A stretch of DNA of 64,000 nucleotides from Viscum album (taxonomy: Eukaryota; Streptophyta; Magnoliopsida; Santalales; Viscaceae), in the NCBI GenBank assembly GCA_963277665.1, contig OY728131.1, positions 1,395,462,688 to 1,395,526,687 on the forward strand. The letters are read 5' to 3'. Below the pieces are notes generated by a model. That model searched no databases, had not been told where the DNA came from, and worked only from the letters and a program-made list of their open reading frames with translations. This document shows positions 36,673-49,670 of the stretch, piece after piece; the stretch's first letter is position 1; every line of letters begins with the position of its first letter. The position numbers and the translations under genes were made by a program.

Positions 36673-39600
36673 GAGAAAATATTTATTCGGATGATGAAGA
36701 AGTTGGTGATATTGTAGAATTATTTGTTATTTTATCATTAATTACATGACCACCTAAGGATATAAATTACAATGATTATTAAACCATGATATTTTATTAA
36801 ATATTTTTTTTCAAATAAATTTATATTCTTCGATAGCTTGGGTTACATATAATAGTTAATTTTAACAAACAATGACATACTATAAATAGAATTATATAAA
36901 CAAGAAAGATATAACCAAACATTTATATTTGTAGATATTAATAGAAATTTATAAATTAGGGATGAAAATTTTAGATAAATAAAATGTATTTATTAGTTAA
37001 GTACTTCATTTTTAGTAAAGTCATTATATACTTCGAAAATACCTTTTTCTCAAAAAAGATTTTATTGATTTTTGTAAACAAATAATAGAATTATGTTTTG
37101 AAAAAATTATAAAATTTATTTTATAATGATAATATAATTTGTGAAATCATTATTTAAAAATTATATTGTGTTGATGTTATGAGAATATTCTAAAAAGATG
37201 AATTTTTGGTGAATAGTGAAAAATGATGATTTTTATTAATAAATTAATTTTCATTTAATGATTTTTTAAAGTAATTTTTTTAAATGTATTAAAAGTAAAA
37301 TTATATAAAATATATATTCATTAATCCAAATTAGATCATTGGTATCATTTTCATATTGAATTTTTATATTATCACTTTTTACACTTATGAAAATTCTCTC
37401 TTTCGAAAACAATTTTTGTCATCGAATCTGTATGTTTGATTTTAATTAAAATATAATTTCACTTATATGAATGAAATTTGGAAAAAATATTTCATTTTTT
37501 GGATCATAATAATTAAAATTATATAATAAGTTAAATTTAATTCTGGGTTAAAATTAATACTAAAAACAATATAAATAAATTACCATTGTTAAGGATAAAA
37601 CGGGTTTACCGTGAATTAAAATAAATGGATAAGGTTTAAATTCATAATGAAACATATAAAATTATTATTTTTAATCCATATTTATACCATTAGTACCTTA
37701 GTCTGTACTATAATGGGATACTTAGAAAATTATTAATAAAAATTTCTAATATAATAAGTACAGTAATGAAAAATAAAAAATGCCACCCTATTGCTTATAA
37801 ATTTCAAATATGTGTTCAGACGGTGAAAAAAATATGTGAATGAATATTGATAGAGTTTAAGAATAAATAAATTAATATAATAAGGGAATTATATTTTTAA
37901 TTTATAGTTAATATATTATTTATATTGAGACATAAGAAACACTATAAAAATAATGATTTAATTAATAAAAAAATTACGTAAATGATACTAAATATATTAA
38001 AAGTAATATAAATTGAATTAATTGATGTATTTGAAGAATATTTCAGATAAATATAACATGATATATAGGTATGAAAATGATATATTCAAATTCCACATTT
38101 TTTCATGATGTTTTTAATGTAAAATTAAATGATTAGTGCAAAAATTAACATTAATGCTATTTTTATAAAAAATGATATTTTATTGAATGATTTAAATTTC
38201 TAAATATCCTATCCTCTTATAAGTTATTATTTTATGATTAAAAATATCAAACATATTCCACTAATGGAAAATTTTTTCTTTTATAATAATTATATTGAAC
38301 CCTAAATGGTAAATACATCATTATCATTGAAAATTTTAAAACATGGTTTTGCTTGTTTCATGCTCTTATGTTCAATTCATTTTCCATACACATAGGATTT
38401 TTATTTTAAAAATTAATATATATATATAATGGGTAAAAAATATCTAATAAGGTTTATTATATTTAATTTTACCTAGATTAAATGTTTAGTTATCGTAGTG
38501 AAAACTAAAATAGTTAACGTAAGGAAACGTTGAAGGTTAGGATACACATGTATAAAATAACTTTGTTACATGGATATGTATCATAGTAATATCATCCCTC
38601 CACTCCATTATTTATCATTTTTTCATTTATTTGGGTTGAGAGTGACACACCAGTATTTAATAGTTTTTTTGTATTTTAAAAAAATCCACTCCCTTCAAAA
38701 ACAAAAATCCACCTTATCCCCTCACTTATTCACACCAGTCAACCCATTTGGCTCGAAAATATAATTCCAAAACAAACCAAAAAATACTTATACATGTTAT
38801 AGAGTAGTTATTATTCTGAAAACAATTACCGTGGTCATTTATAAGGGTTCTAAAGGGGGTTTCCCTATGAAAAATTATTTCAAATGTGTATAAAGAAAGT
38901 TGAGACTAAAGGTAATGGAATTTTGTCTAAAATTATATTATTGGGACATAAATTATTTCCTATACATTTTTTATTATATGAGGTGTATGTAAATCCCATT
39001 TCACATGTTATATAAGTAAATTATTTATTCTCATGATGTATAAAGTTTCATTTGAAGTTATTATTTAATAGTGCTTATAATTAAAAAGTCACCAAAGTGG
39101 TAAGGGTTTGATGATACAATATCATTGTCTATTAGGATTGTTTATGATTATGATTACTCTAATAATATATTATGGTCTAACTCCCATGTAACACGTGAAA
39201 TTTATTCTCAAATTGTATTTTTATTAAAATACATGTTTCCCTTCATTTTCCCCTTTTATATACTAAATATTCAAAAATTATATTTTCCATAAAAATAAAC
39301 ATTATTTCCATCCTTAGTAAAAAATAATTTTTCTTATATGTACATAATTTTAAAAAAAGTTATATAATTTAGTATTTTTCTATGATAGTTTAAATAATTT
39401 TTATTCATTTTTTACCTTTTATAAAATGGTTGAAAAGAAATATTCTTGTTATTTTACAAACAAGGTCCTCCTGTCTTTTATAAAAAAAATGTGATAGGAA
39501 TAGTAATTTTAATATATATGATATGACGATATTTTAAACCATCAATACCAATATATTATTTAAATATTCCTTGAATGTTTTTTAGTTTTATTTCAAAATA

Positions 39601-42592
39601 TTGATATATTTTAAAATTTTGGACAGTTTTTAGATTTAAATTAAGTTATTTCAAAGAGATAAGGATATTTTTTTAATGAAAACTTCCAAGTGATATTACA
39701 AAATCATATTCTATATAATATGACATACATTTTTGTTTATTAATATTTTCTCATGATATGGTCCTATTATATTATTTTTATTCAATCTATGTATAGTTTA
39801 TGTTTACAAGGACAAAATTTTTATAAAACATTTTCCTTTTCCATGGGTTATCTTATGATGAAATGATGAAATTTTTATTGAAACTATTTTTTTCCACAGG
39901 TTATGCTACGATGAAATATTTTTGAAACCCATTTATTTTCATAGAATATAATACGATGAACATTTCATGATCTTTTGGAACAAAATTGTATTTATTATGC
40001 GATGGTTGGGACCAATATCTCCCTCTAATGCTTTGGGTAATGATGGATAACATGGGAGTAAATTATTTTATGAGTGAACTTATTTTCATGTTCACACTAT
40101 TATGTATGGACATATATTTATTTATGTAATAATAATCATGGTCTAGCTTCTAATTTCTATAATGTTAGTAACGGTCATTGTCTTCATATCCATGAATTTA
40201 ATAATTGTCCAAGTTACATGTCCATAAATTTATGTAATGTCTTGATTTCATGTCCTTAACTTATTTTGTGATCATATTTCTATTTATATATGTCTAAAAT
40301 GTTATAAAATTATGTGTATTCCAAAATAAATATCTTATTCCAATATTATTATCTCATAAATTAATTATTTTTATTCCCTTATGGTTCATGTTTTAGGATT
40401 TGTTAATATTTATTCTGTGACTCATGTTTAAGATCTATAGTCTAGAGGGTATGGTTTTCTAATGTTATACTCATGTTATCAAACCCATAAGAACACATTT
40501 CTCTTATGTGATCATTGATATCTCCCTCATTTACCGTTAATGATAATTTGATCTCACAATTAATTATGTTTTCTTACATAAGTTATGATGAAAGGTTTTA
40601 TGAATGATAAGTCTAATAAGGGTCGTAGATATGAAAATTTTAGTGGGAGAATATATTGTTCACATATGAACAAGTTGTTTATGTTTTCACATTTACAAAA
40701 AAAACTATAACTAAATGGTTATGACATGGATCGTTATGTAATGTAATGAATATTCATCTATTATGATTTAATATATATGTATAAAAATGTTGGTTATTAT
40801 AGGGATATAGACACAATCCATGCCTAAAAACCTAATCACATTGAAGGAATATCAAAAAACACTATGCAACTCCTAATTAGTGAATTAAATCTCAATTTTA
40901 ATTTTTAGAAACTTACATATGATAAAAAATATATTTCATAACATAATTTTTAAATTAATAAAATTTTATCAATTTTAAATTTTTTATTAAATTTTTTATT
41001 CATCAGTTTTAATTGAGCGTTTTTTGTTAAAATAATCAATACATTATTATTTTATAAAAAAATGTACACATGTGAAAAAAACATTTTTTACATGAATATT
41101 TAAACTTATATATAATGATAATGGCTACCATTTATGAGTTACATTTTATATTTATCAATTATAGTAATATATTTTATGGTTGAAAATCCTGATATCATTA
41201 TTTTTTTATGAAACATATACATATTATCGAACTTTTTTTTACTTGGATGTTTTTATATTCATTATTTTTAGATATTAATTTTTCTTCAACTATATTTGTT
41301 ATATAATATATATATAATTCACTTATGTTTATTAAAAAATTACTTTCATTGCATCTAAAGATCAATTTATCCTAATACATGCAAGTATGTTGAGATTCAT
41401 TATATTCATGTATTTCAATGATGAACACAAAGGCAGAGGGACATTTACTATGGTTTTGGTAAATTTTTATATTAATATAAATTCAATAATTAAATTGTTT
41501 AATGGAATGAAATTTTTATTTCTCAAAATTACTTGTACTATTACAAGTGAGCCTTATATGGAAGAGTCTTATTCTTTTTCTTCTAAGAAAATTATACTCA
41601 TATTTCTTATATAGAGGACTATATAAATCCTAAAACGTTTACTTTAATTTGGGGAATATTTGATAAAAATTTAATTTGAGTATAATTATAACAAAAAGTG
41701 ACCATATTAATACTTTTTTATGAGTTACATGGTATGAAAATCCATTGTAGGACCACCATTTTATATTATAATTTGAAGAGTGTTCATAAGATAATGAAAG
41801 ATTTGTTGTGGGACTTGGTAATGGTAATATATCATAACTAATTTATTTGTTTATCTAACACTCCAAATACAATTTATTTCATATGATGGTTATTTATTAT
41901 TTCCAATGACATATTAGACTCAATATTCATGATATCTAATAAATTATGTTGATGTGAATATATTTTTCTTTAGAATGATAAATAGATTTTAAAAAAAATT
42001 CCCAATGATTATTTTTTTAGGGAGAGATAGAATCATAACGCATGCTTCAAGTATGGTATTTTTGATATATATTCATGAAATAATATTTTTTCCAAATGTA
42101 AGTACAAAGCCTTTATTATATCTTAATTAATTTATATAAAATCAATTTGAATAATTATTCATTAATTACATGATAACACATTCATTTATTTTTATGTTAC
42201 ATGCATCCACAATATCACACAAAGAGATCTAGTTGAAGAATGTATACACTCATAAATTATCATGTGGAGGGTATAATTTACTAGAGGAGAAAATGATAAT
42301 TAAAAAAGATCAACACATTAAGAAGAAAATCTGGTAGTGTCTCATATGTAGTTTAGTTTGAATATACAACCCTACATAGAGTAAAAATGTAAAAGGGATA
42401 TGTTTACATAAAATGGAATGTTTCTTATGGAGTATTAGATAGAAATAACTTATAAAATTACAAGATATTAATTATAATTTTTATTAAATTTTTTTATTTT
42501 TTAAATTCATTAGTAATATAAAATATAAATATATCACATCAAAACACTATTTAGAAGAAAGTGAAAAGGGGGACTTTTACCCATGAGTGTAG
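36673..42592. other. AT-rich interior of the CACTA element, no gene recognised
   Basis: This is where a TNP1-like second gene would be expected, but I cannot read one. Frames at 38570-38764, 40074-40259 and 41387-41614 have no recognisable domain. A local imperfect repeat is listed separately. No RNA gene or terminal repeat is seen. Confidence 0.45.
39836..39970. repeat. Imperfect ~50-bp tandem repeat, about 2.5 copies
   Basis: 'tttccatgggttatcttatgatgaaat', 'tttccacaggttatgctacgatgaaat' and 'ttttcatagaatataatacgatgaaca' follow each other with intervening 'tttttgaaac' segments. This is a small local duplication of unknown meaning. Confidence 0.5.
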
Positions 42593-43685
42593 AATAGTGT
42601 AAGAACCCGGTTCTTATTTTGAGGTATGGGTTTATTATTTTCACTTTTCCATAAGTGTTTTTGAGGAGATATGGAAAATGGAGGAAATCCTAAATTTTTG
42701 AAAGTACACGCCGTGTACTCGGTCCACACGTCATGTACTTTTGGGCCTGTGGGATAAGTACACAGGACATGTGGCCGTGTCGGTGATGAAGGGTGTAGGA
42801 ACCGACTACAAGTTTTGTAGTGTTCCGTTACATTCCGTGTAGTCAGTTAGTAGGTGAATAGTAAGGCGGTGGACAGCTGGGCAGAAACACACGCTGTGTA
42901 CTCATGAAGACACGCCATGTAGTCATGTCGGCAGGTGAACAGTGCCACACTGGCGGGAATCCGTCAGAGGAACAGTTTAAAAATTGGAAGTACAAGCCGT
43001 GTACTTTGCTTTTTCACTTAAATTGTGTAGTAGACTCACCTATTCACAGGGGAATCATAGAACATGAATAGGGAGCTTGGGAGATAAGTCCAGAGCTTCA
43101 AAGATCCATCGAGGACATGTCGACAATCCGTTTCCACCTCGGACAATCTCGTTGGAACCACGCGGGTATGCCCTCCTTTGTCCTTAAGCAGTTCTTGCCA
43201 ATTTTTCCCCTAACTGGAGTTATTTAAGTTTAAGATGGTTTTCTTCTATGTCATATCTACGTTAATCATGGGAGTTTCTGTAATTGACGTTAATGTATAC
43301 CGTTCGTTGGCGTTAAAGGTAGGTGAATTGGTGTTTATTTTCCAACTGTGGTGTGTTTTGTGTGTTTTGTGCTACGAACCCATAATTGGGGTGTTGCGTG
43401 ACTGAGGTCGTGGTTATTTTAAATAACTAGAATTTTATAGGTAATTAAATCTGATATTAAAATGCTGTTTGGGATTGTTTCTGGGACCCTGGACCACCCT
43501 AGGGGTGTGTTCCTCTATTTAGCAGTTTGGCCAGGATACCCGAGGGTATACCTTTAATGTAATGATTGTAGAATTGACTTGAGGGGAATGACTTGTTTAC
43601 TACTTGTTTACTTGTTGGGCTTGGACCGGTTACCTATTAGCCTGAGGGAAGTGTTGGGATTATCCTGTGGGCGTTGTACTACTTA

Positions 43686-43795
43686 GCCTATGGGAAACTT
43701 CTTTCGTGCATGTGGGCAGCTGATTTTGTGCCTGTGGGCAACACATTTTACGCCTATGGGCAATATCTGTATGCCTGTGGGCATATTCTTGTGGT
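43686..43795. repeat. 22-bp tandem repeat in LTR, five copies (second set 52256-52365)
   Basis: Units starting 'gcctgtgggca' fall at 43686, 43708, 43730, 43752 and 43773. In the 3' LTR the same spacing is kept at 52256, 52278, 52300, 52322 and 52343. The open frames here (43674-43883, 52241-52429) encode runs like YACGQ only because 22-bp units recur, and are not genes. The function is unknown. Confidence 0.8.
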
Positions 43796-44296
43796 TGAAT
43801 TATCTTTACCTAAGGGTAGGACTTGTACGTGTTTGAGGACATTGATTGTTTACCTAGAATATTCACTGTGGTGGTATTGGTAATTAAATGATTAAACGGA
43901 TATTAAAATGGAAATATAACTGGTTAAGTTAGTTACATTTAGTTCTGCTTACGTTATTGCATTTTTATTAATACACATTATTTTTTCATGTTTATGCATA
44001 GTTGGGCACGAGGCTTTGGTGGGTGCCTACTAGGAATTTATTTTTCACACCCTGTTTGGGTCACGCTTTTCGGCCCAAACAGATTACGTTTCTCCAGGTG
44101 TAGATAAGGGAAAAGGTCCCTATACTAGTACTTGATTACTGTTGGGATGTAGGAGAGCATGGGACAGAGCATTGGCTCACGATGACACTGGCTGTTCTAT
44201 CTTGCTTTTCTGTACTTGTACTCCAGTTGTATTGTATTGTATTCTAGTGTAACATGTTCTGGCTGTTTTATAGAATAGTGACATGCTGCATCTTCA

Positions 44297-44304
44297 TATA
44301 AATA
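44297..44304 (+). promoter_or_regulatory. Candidate TATA box of LTR promoter (also 52868-52875)
   Basis: TATAAATA occurs about 260 bases before the end of the LTR and is kept in both LTRs. A transcription start would then lie some 30 bases downstream. Inferred from sequence and position only. Confidence 0.45.
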
Positions 44305-44565
44305 TGACTGCTGGTTTCCCTTTTTGTCATTAGTTCTTCATTTTCAGTTATATGTACTGTTCTTGCTTCCGCTATTGTTGTATGTTTATTTTTTATTCTG
44401 TTGTGCTACACTTTGACAAATGAGGGCATAGTTTCCCCGCTATCAGACCTGTTCCCCCGCTGCTAGTCGACAGCCTCTGGCATTTGGGGAAACGCGTTTG
44501 AGTCATGTGGTGAACCGGGTTTGGGGCACCTGTTAAGTGGCACCCGAAACTGGGACGTTACAAAG

Positions 44566-44579
44566 TGGTATCGAAGGGG
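44566..44579 (+). other. Primer-binding site, gypsy element 2
   Basis: TGGTATCGAAGGGG lies three bases after the 5' LTR end (GTTACA, then AAG). It resembles the plant initiator-Met primer-binding consensus TGGTATCAGAGC. Confidence 0.85.
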
Positions 44580-44589
44580 TTCTTTTCAT

Positions 44590-45680
44590 TGAATTACTAT
44601 TTGGATCCATAGTTAGCGATAGGATGAGTGGTAGTTGGTAATAAGCTATGCCCGACCGTAGCTAACCCCTGTACCACGAAAAAACAATTTACCACATATT
44701 GTAATTTTGATGATTTTTCAATTTACATTTGATTTAATTTTCACCGTTGGGTGACACAAATGTGATTGTCCTGTTTATATTTTATCTATGGGTTCTATTT
44801 TGTTGCAACCCAATGAGATGAGGGTATTCCATATCATTCATCATTTAGGAACATGATAGAAATCACATGCAATGCATAGTTCCATGCCATGTAGGTCCAT
44901 TAGAATTTTCATATTATTGTGATAGCTGTTGTGCTAGAAAATCATGATATTGTGATAGCTGCTTGATAAGATACATGTGGTGTGATAGGGTATATCTGTA
45001 TAAGTTGTTAAAATAAAGGATTACAAACTTTGGTTTTTGGGGAGTATGGGCCCCCATTTACTAGAATTTGGTGGATCATTGACTGTTTATTTTGTTATAA
45101 CACAGAAAAGATGTCAAACTTTGATTTATTTGACTTACTATTTAGAGTCGTAGTCAGGGATAGGATGAACGGTAGTTGGTAATAATCTGTTCTCGGGCAT
45201 AGCTAACCCGTGTAATAGGAAAATCCAATTTACCACGTATTTTAATTTTTCTGATTTTGCAATTTACAGTTGATTTGATTATCATCGTTGGGTGACGCAA
45301 TTGTGATTGTGCTGTTTATATTTTAACTATGGGTTCTATTTAGTTTTAAACCAATGAGATGAGGGTATTCCATCTCATACATCATTTAGGAACATGCTAG
45401 AAATCACATGTCATGCATAGTTACATGCCATGTAGGTGCATTAGAATTTTCATGTTGTTGTGATAGTTGTTGTGATAAAAAAGAAGGCTGTTGTGATAGG
45501 GTATATCTGTATAAGTTGTTAAATGAATGAACACCAATCATTAGTTTTTGGGGAGTATGGGCCCCCATTTACTGGAATTTGGTGAGTCATTAACTTTTTA
45601 TTTTGTTATAACATAGAAAAGATGTCACAAATTGATTCGTGGGGAGTATGGGCCCTCACAGATCAGAATCTGGAACGTAG
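44590..45680 (+). repeat. Tandem duplication in the leader (about 0.53 kb, two copies plus a stub)
   Basis: Copy 1 starts near 44595 and copy 2 near 45135. Shared landmarks are 'ggtagttggtaataa' (44630 and 45171, offset 541) and 'gggagtatgggcccccattta' (45040 and 45551, offset 511, so copy 2 has lost about 30 bp). A third partial copy begins near 45641 with 'gggagtatgggccctca'. The copies differ at a moderate number of positions. This precedes gag and is untranslated; no domain is encoded. Confidence 0.88.
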
Positions 45681-45814
45681 GTGTTGTTTTTCAGTGTTTT
45701 ATGGGTTCCAGAGAAGTTTCTGAGGCATACTGTCAGGAAAACCAGAATAGAAGTCATGTATTACTTTAGACACATCGTGTATGTTCTGCTGTTCGGGAAG
45801 AAAAATAAACTTTT

Positions 45815-46425
45815 TGAGTACACGCCGTGTACCCATAGTACATGCCGTGTAGTCTCTTCCCGTGTCACAAACCATGTGGGCAGCGACACGAGGTAGGGAA
45901 TGTATTGGGAAAAAACACGCCACGTACCTGATGTACACGTCGTGTAGTGTGGACCTGGAGTCCAGCTGTGTAACTAACAACACGGGATGGTGAACTCTCT
46001 TCTTGAACATGTCGTGTCAATGATGGACACGCCGTGTAGTGCGAACTGGGGACTCGGCCATGTAACTAACAACACGGGTCAGTGTCACCTCTCCTTTAAC
46101 ATGCCGTGTTCCTGTAGGACACGCCGTGTAGTCTTGTCCGAGGACAGACCATGTGGACTTAGTCATGTGACTGGAAAACGAGGTGGTGTACACACCGTGT
46201 GCATGTGTAACAAACCGTGTATTGTCAAGCTGAGTATTCGGCCATGTCACAAACAACATGGGTAGTTGAAAATAACACCATAAAGGCCATGTAGATGATA
46301 TACATGCCGTGTACTTTTGTTCAAACTGAAGCCGTGTGGCTTAGCCAAGTCGAAGGACTCAGGTAGGGGAAGGGATGTCAAGTACACACCGTGTAGTCAT
46401 TATACACGCCGTATAGTCCTGTTTT
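45815..46425 (+). repeat. Minisatellite, about 93 bp x 7, built on ACACGCCGTGT
   Basis: Units start near 45820, 45915, 46008, 46099, 46190, 46283 and 46384. A typical unit has one ACA(C/T)GCCGTGT motif, a short spacer, a second ACACGCCGTGTAGT motif, then 'ggccatgtaactaacaacacggg'. The motif is a near-palindrome (ACACG-x-CGTGT). Related motifs are scattered in the first 450 bases of each LTR. Frames reading through it (45681-45896, 45987-46265 and the minus strand) are shadows of the repeat. It lies between the leader duplication and gag. Confidence 0.85.
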
Positions 46426-46699
46426 TCAAATCTTGAAATTCCTTCATCCTCTTATTCCATTTGTGGTTTTTTGGTTTTCAATATTGATAATCATGAATCT
46501 ATGGCATGTTTTTGACCTTGTAGTGTCATGCTGCCTAGATGACCGCGCATTGTTCGCCAAGAGAGCGGAAACGACTATACTCCAGAGATGGTGGGCCACG
46601 GGATACCAGTTGATCCTCCACTAGAGCTAGATGTGGAACCAACTGATATAACAGACACAGGCGCAGAGGAATATTTCTGTGAAGGCTTATTTTGGTTCA

Positions 46700-47800
46700 T
46701 GTAGACCTTTCAGGGAGCACCGCCGGCTGCCACATCTATGGCTGAGCTGACACATATCTTTCAGCTGCAGCATCCGCATACATTTTCAGGGGATGGCAGA
46801 CCTCAGGCTCCGAAGTCTTGGCTAGGATCGATGCAGAATATTTTCGAGCATCTTGAGATGCATCTAGGGTAGAGGGTCAAGCTCGTGACATATATGCTGC
46901 GTGATTCCTCCAATAGGTGGTGGGATGTTACCACCAAGTCAGAGCATAACATGGACATGATGTGAGAAGATTTTTAGGTAGTCTTCTATGACTTCTTCCT
47001 TCTTGAGATGCTAAGGACATACAGAGCTCGAGAGTTCATGAATCTGCAGCAGGGAGCTATGTCAATGATGGAAAATTATGAAAATTTTACCGATCATCAG
47101 TGTTTTTCACCTGTTCGGGTGGGTGATGAGACATTGAGAGCCAGAAATTTTGAGGATGGTCTTCGTTATGACATTCGAGCACTGGTGAATGTTTTCAGGT
47201 TGCCTTAAGTACATGATATTGTGAACCATGCACTGATTACAGAGAGAAACCTGTGGGAATCTAGTGGTATGGGCCAGGGTAGTTCAACACCAGTTACTCA
47301 TACTATTTCTGCTGGCAAGAGAAAGAGAGAGATGGACTTCTCTTAGGGTGGAAGTACCAGTCATAAGAATTCTTCAGGTGGCCAGGTCATGTGATACCAT
47401 TGTGGTAGAGAGGGGAACAAGAGGCCACATCGTCCATGAGACCCAGTGGAGTGCTGATCTTGTGGCAGGATGGGTCATCTGCAGTGCTTTTGTAGGGAGT
47501 TTCCACCAGTGGCCAGGGAGAGGGGTTCTGTGCAGACCCCACGTGCGGGAGCAGGACCAGCAGCTTCTAACCTCTCAGGGAACTGGAATACGACAGGGCG
47601 TGCAGGCAGAGATGGTGGTCGTGGCCGTGGTAGCCATACACCAGGATCTCAATGGAAGCAGGGTGGGACAGCTCAGGGAAGCCAGGTTGTGTCGTAGGGC
47701 CGCGACACTGGGTAGGCATATGCAGTGCAACAGGCCCAGCAGGGGTAGGATCCCGAACCTTCTACAATCACATGTACTATTCTAGTACCCTCTGTTCTAT
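46700..47800 (+). pseudogene. Gag of gypsy element 2, with two zinc knuckles
   Basis: Gag forms the particle that packages element RNA. In one frame from about 46711 (QGAPPAATSMAELTHIFQ) there follow FSGDGRPQAPKSWLGSMQNI, RVKLVTYMLRDSSNRWWD (retrotransposon gag domain) and, after stops, LRTYRAREFMNLQQGAMSM to ALVNVFRLP (47008-47208). Near 47396-47510 two CCHC knuckles remain: YHCGREGNKRPHR (first Cys now a stop, His now Asn) and CxSCGRMGHLQCFC (one position is a stop). A Gly/Arg-rich stretch (GRAGRDGGRGRG) comes next. Stops near 46870, 46963, 46976 and 47206 disable it. The same frame continues into protease. The true start is unclear; nothing upstream of 46700 is readable. Confidence 0.85.
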
Positions 47801-48135
47801 CTTCAATACTTTTCGATTCAGGTGCTACACATAGTTTCATATATTTGCCTATTCCGGAGAGCCTTGGGCTCTGTGTTTCTACTACTTCTGATATCATCAT
47901 TCTAGACACTCCATTGAGGACTAGAACAGCAGGTGTGCATCAGTGCACGGAGTTCCCCCTTAAGGTCGGTGGGTGTCACTTTCTTTGGGACCTCTATGTC
48001 TTAGAGATGACAGCTTTTGATGTCATTCTCGGGATGGATTGGTTGGTTTTCATTAGAGCCATTTTAGACCACTATCATCGCAGGGTGAGTTTCACTTCAC
48101 TAGAGGGCAGAGAGTTTCTATACAAGGGCGAATGA
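47801..48135 (+). pseudogene. Aspartic protease of gypsy element 2
   Basis: This cleaves the element polyprotein. The active-site motif FDSGATHSF is at about 47812-47838, in the same frame as gag. It is followed by PIPESLGL, TEFPLKVGGCHF and TAFDVILGMDWL (about 48013-48050), which is the conserved C-terminal hydrophobic-Gly motif of gypsy proteases (DVILGMDWL). The frame is open to a stop at 48133-48135, where the polyprotein should continue into RT. Since this section is intact but its flanks are not, no product is expected. Confidence 0.88.
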
Positions 48136-49670
48136 GATGTTCACACGAGTCGAGCTGGACCAGAGCATCATGGGAGAGGTGGATTCACAACCCAGATTGC
48201 AAGCTTATATCCGGATGATTAGGAGATTTGTCAGACAGATTTCCCTCTAGAGGTTGATCATTTCAGGGATGTCTTCCTAGATGACTTTTCAGGTCTTCTT
48301 CCGGAGAGAGATGGATTTCTCTATCGAGATTGTACCAGGGGTAGCACAGGTGTCCATTCCTCCTTATAGGATAGCTACACCTGAGTTTCAGGAGCTCAAG
48401 AGGTAGTTAGAGGAGTTACAGGCAAATGGTTTTATCTGACCCAATACTTCTCCTTGGGGTTCTCTGGTCCATTTTGAGAAGAAGGTGGACGATACCCTCA
48501 GACTCTATGTGGATTATCGGAAGCTGAACTAGTTGACTGTCAAGAATTGATATCCCTTTCCATGGATTGAAGATCTTTTTGATCAAATTCATGGAGCACG
48601 AGTGTTCTCAAAGATTAACATGAGATCCGGATATCATCGGTTGCGCATTAGACCATTTGATATACCTGTCACATCTTTCATGAGAAGGTACGGTATGTAC
48701 GAGTACTTGGTTATGCCGTTCGGACTCACAAATGTGCCAGTAGTTTTCATGGCTCTGATGAATCGTGTGTTCCATCCTTATCTGGACTCTTTTGTGGTAG
48801 TATTCATGGATGATATCTTGGTGTACTCTCATACTCGATACAACCATGCCACCCATCATGAGATCGTATTGATTACACTGAGAGGGCATCGGCTGTATGC
48901 TAATCTTTCAAAGTGACACTTTTGGATGGACCAGATTCACTTCCTGGCTCATATCATTTCAGAGGCAGGAGTTGCTGTAGACCCAGAGAAGGTGAGATCA
49001 GTAGTTCCTAGGATTAACATAAGAACGGGTTTGAGATACAGAGTTTCTTAGGGTTGGCTGGTTACTACAGACGTTTCATATAGGACTTCTCCCGCTTAGT
49101 AATGCAGTTGACAGGTTTGACTAAGAAGGGTGTGAAGCTCGTTTGAACAGAAGCTTGTGAGATAGGCTTTCAAGACCTGAAAAAAAGGTTGACATCAGCA
49201 CTAATCCTGATACTCCCAGAGTAGGGGAAGAGCTATACAGTTTACTATGAAGCATCATGTATTGGGTTGGGAGTATTGTTGATGTAGGGCGATCGAGTCG
49301 TTGCGTACGGGTCTCGACAGTTGAGGCCACATGAGAGGAATTACCCGACTCATGATCTCGAGTTGGCTGCAGTTGTTCATGCATTGCGTTGTTGGAGAAA
49401 TAATTTATTAGGAGATCATTTTGTGGCTTTCACCGACCATAAAAGTCTCAAGTATATCTTCACTCACCGTGACTTGAATTTGAGGCAGCGAAGGTGGGCC
49501 GAGTACCTACAATCCATTGATTTTGAGCTTGCCTATACACCGGGCAAAGGCAATGCAGTAGCTAATTACCTGAGCAGGGAGACTCAAATACAGGCTGTTC
49601 AGGAGGCCAGTGGTGAGTGGAAGCTTATGGATTTGTTCTCTGAGATGCATTTGGTGGTGAACAAAAGTTA
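48136..49670 (+). pseudogene. Reverse transcriptase and RNase H of gypsy element 2
   Basis: This copies element RNA into DNA and removes the RNA strand. After the protease the frame shifts (an apparent two-base loss in a GA run near 48308), then [57 protein letters not shown] and [13 protein letters not shown] (active-site Asp-Asp, about 48793-48830). Stops are at 48404, 48437, 48530, 48548 and 48914. Another shift near 49020 precedes IQSFLGLAGYYRRF. RNase H follows: VYYEAS near 49250, where the usual first catalytic Asp is Glu; [15 protein letters not shown]; and [18 protein letters not shown]. It ends near 49670. The downstream integrase is in the same frame as RNase H. Confidence 0.92.

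Larger units (their letters stand above)
42598..44562 (+). repeat. Gypsy element 2, 5' LTR
   Basis: 1965 bp; starts TGTAAGAACCCGG and ends GGGACGTTACA immediately before the primer-binding site. It contains ACACGCCGTGT-like motifs in its first 450 bases (for example 'acacgccgtgtac' near 42710 and 'acacgccatgtag' near 42910), a 22-bp tandem repeat at 43686-43795, and a TATA-like TATAAATA at 44297-44304. Relative to the 3' LTR it carries an extra ACACG motif pair near 42710. Confidence 0.92.

Noticed and set aside
45681..46265. Several overlapping frames on both strands with Cys/His/Thr-rich peptides
   Set aside because: They follow the ~93-bp minisatellite; the repeated peptide words come from repeated DNA.
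47264..47785. 173-codon open frame, the longest on the plus strand in this part
   Set aside because: It is out of frame with gag, whose zinc knuckles and Gly/Arg stretch are read in another frame through the same bases; a shadow.
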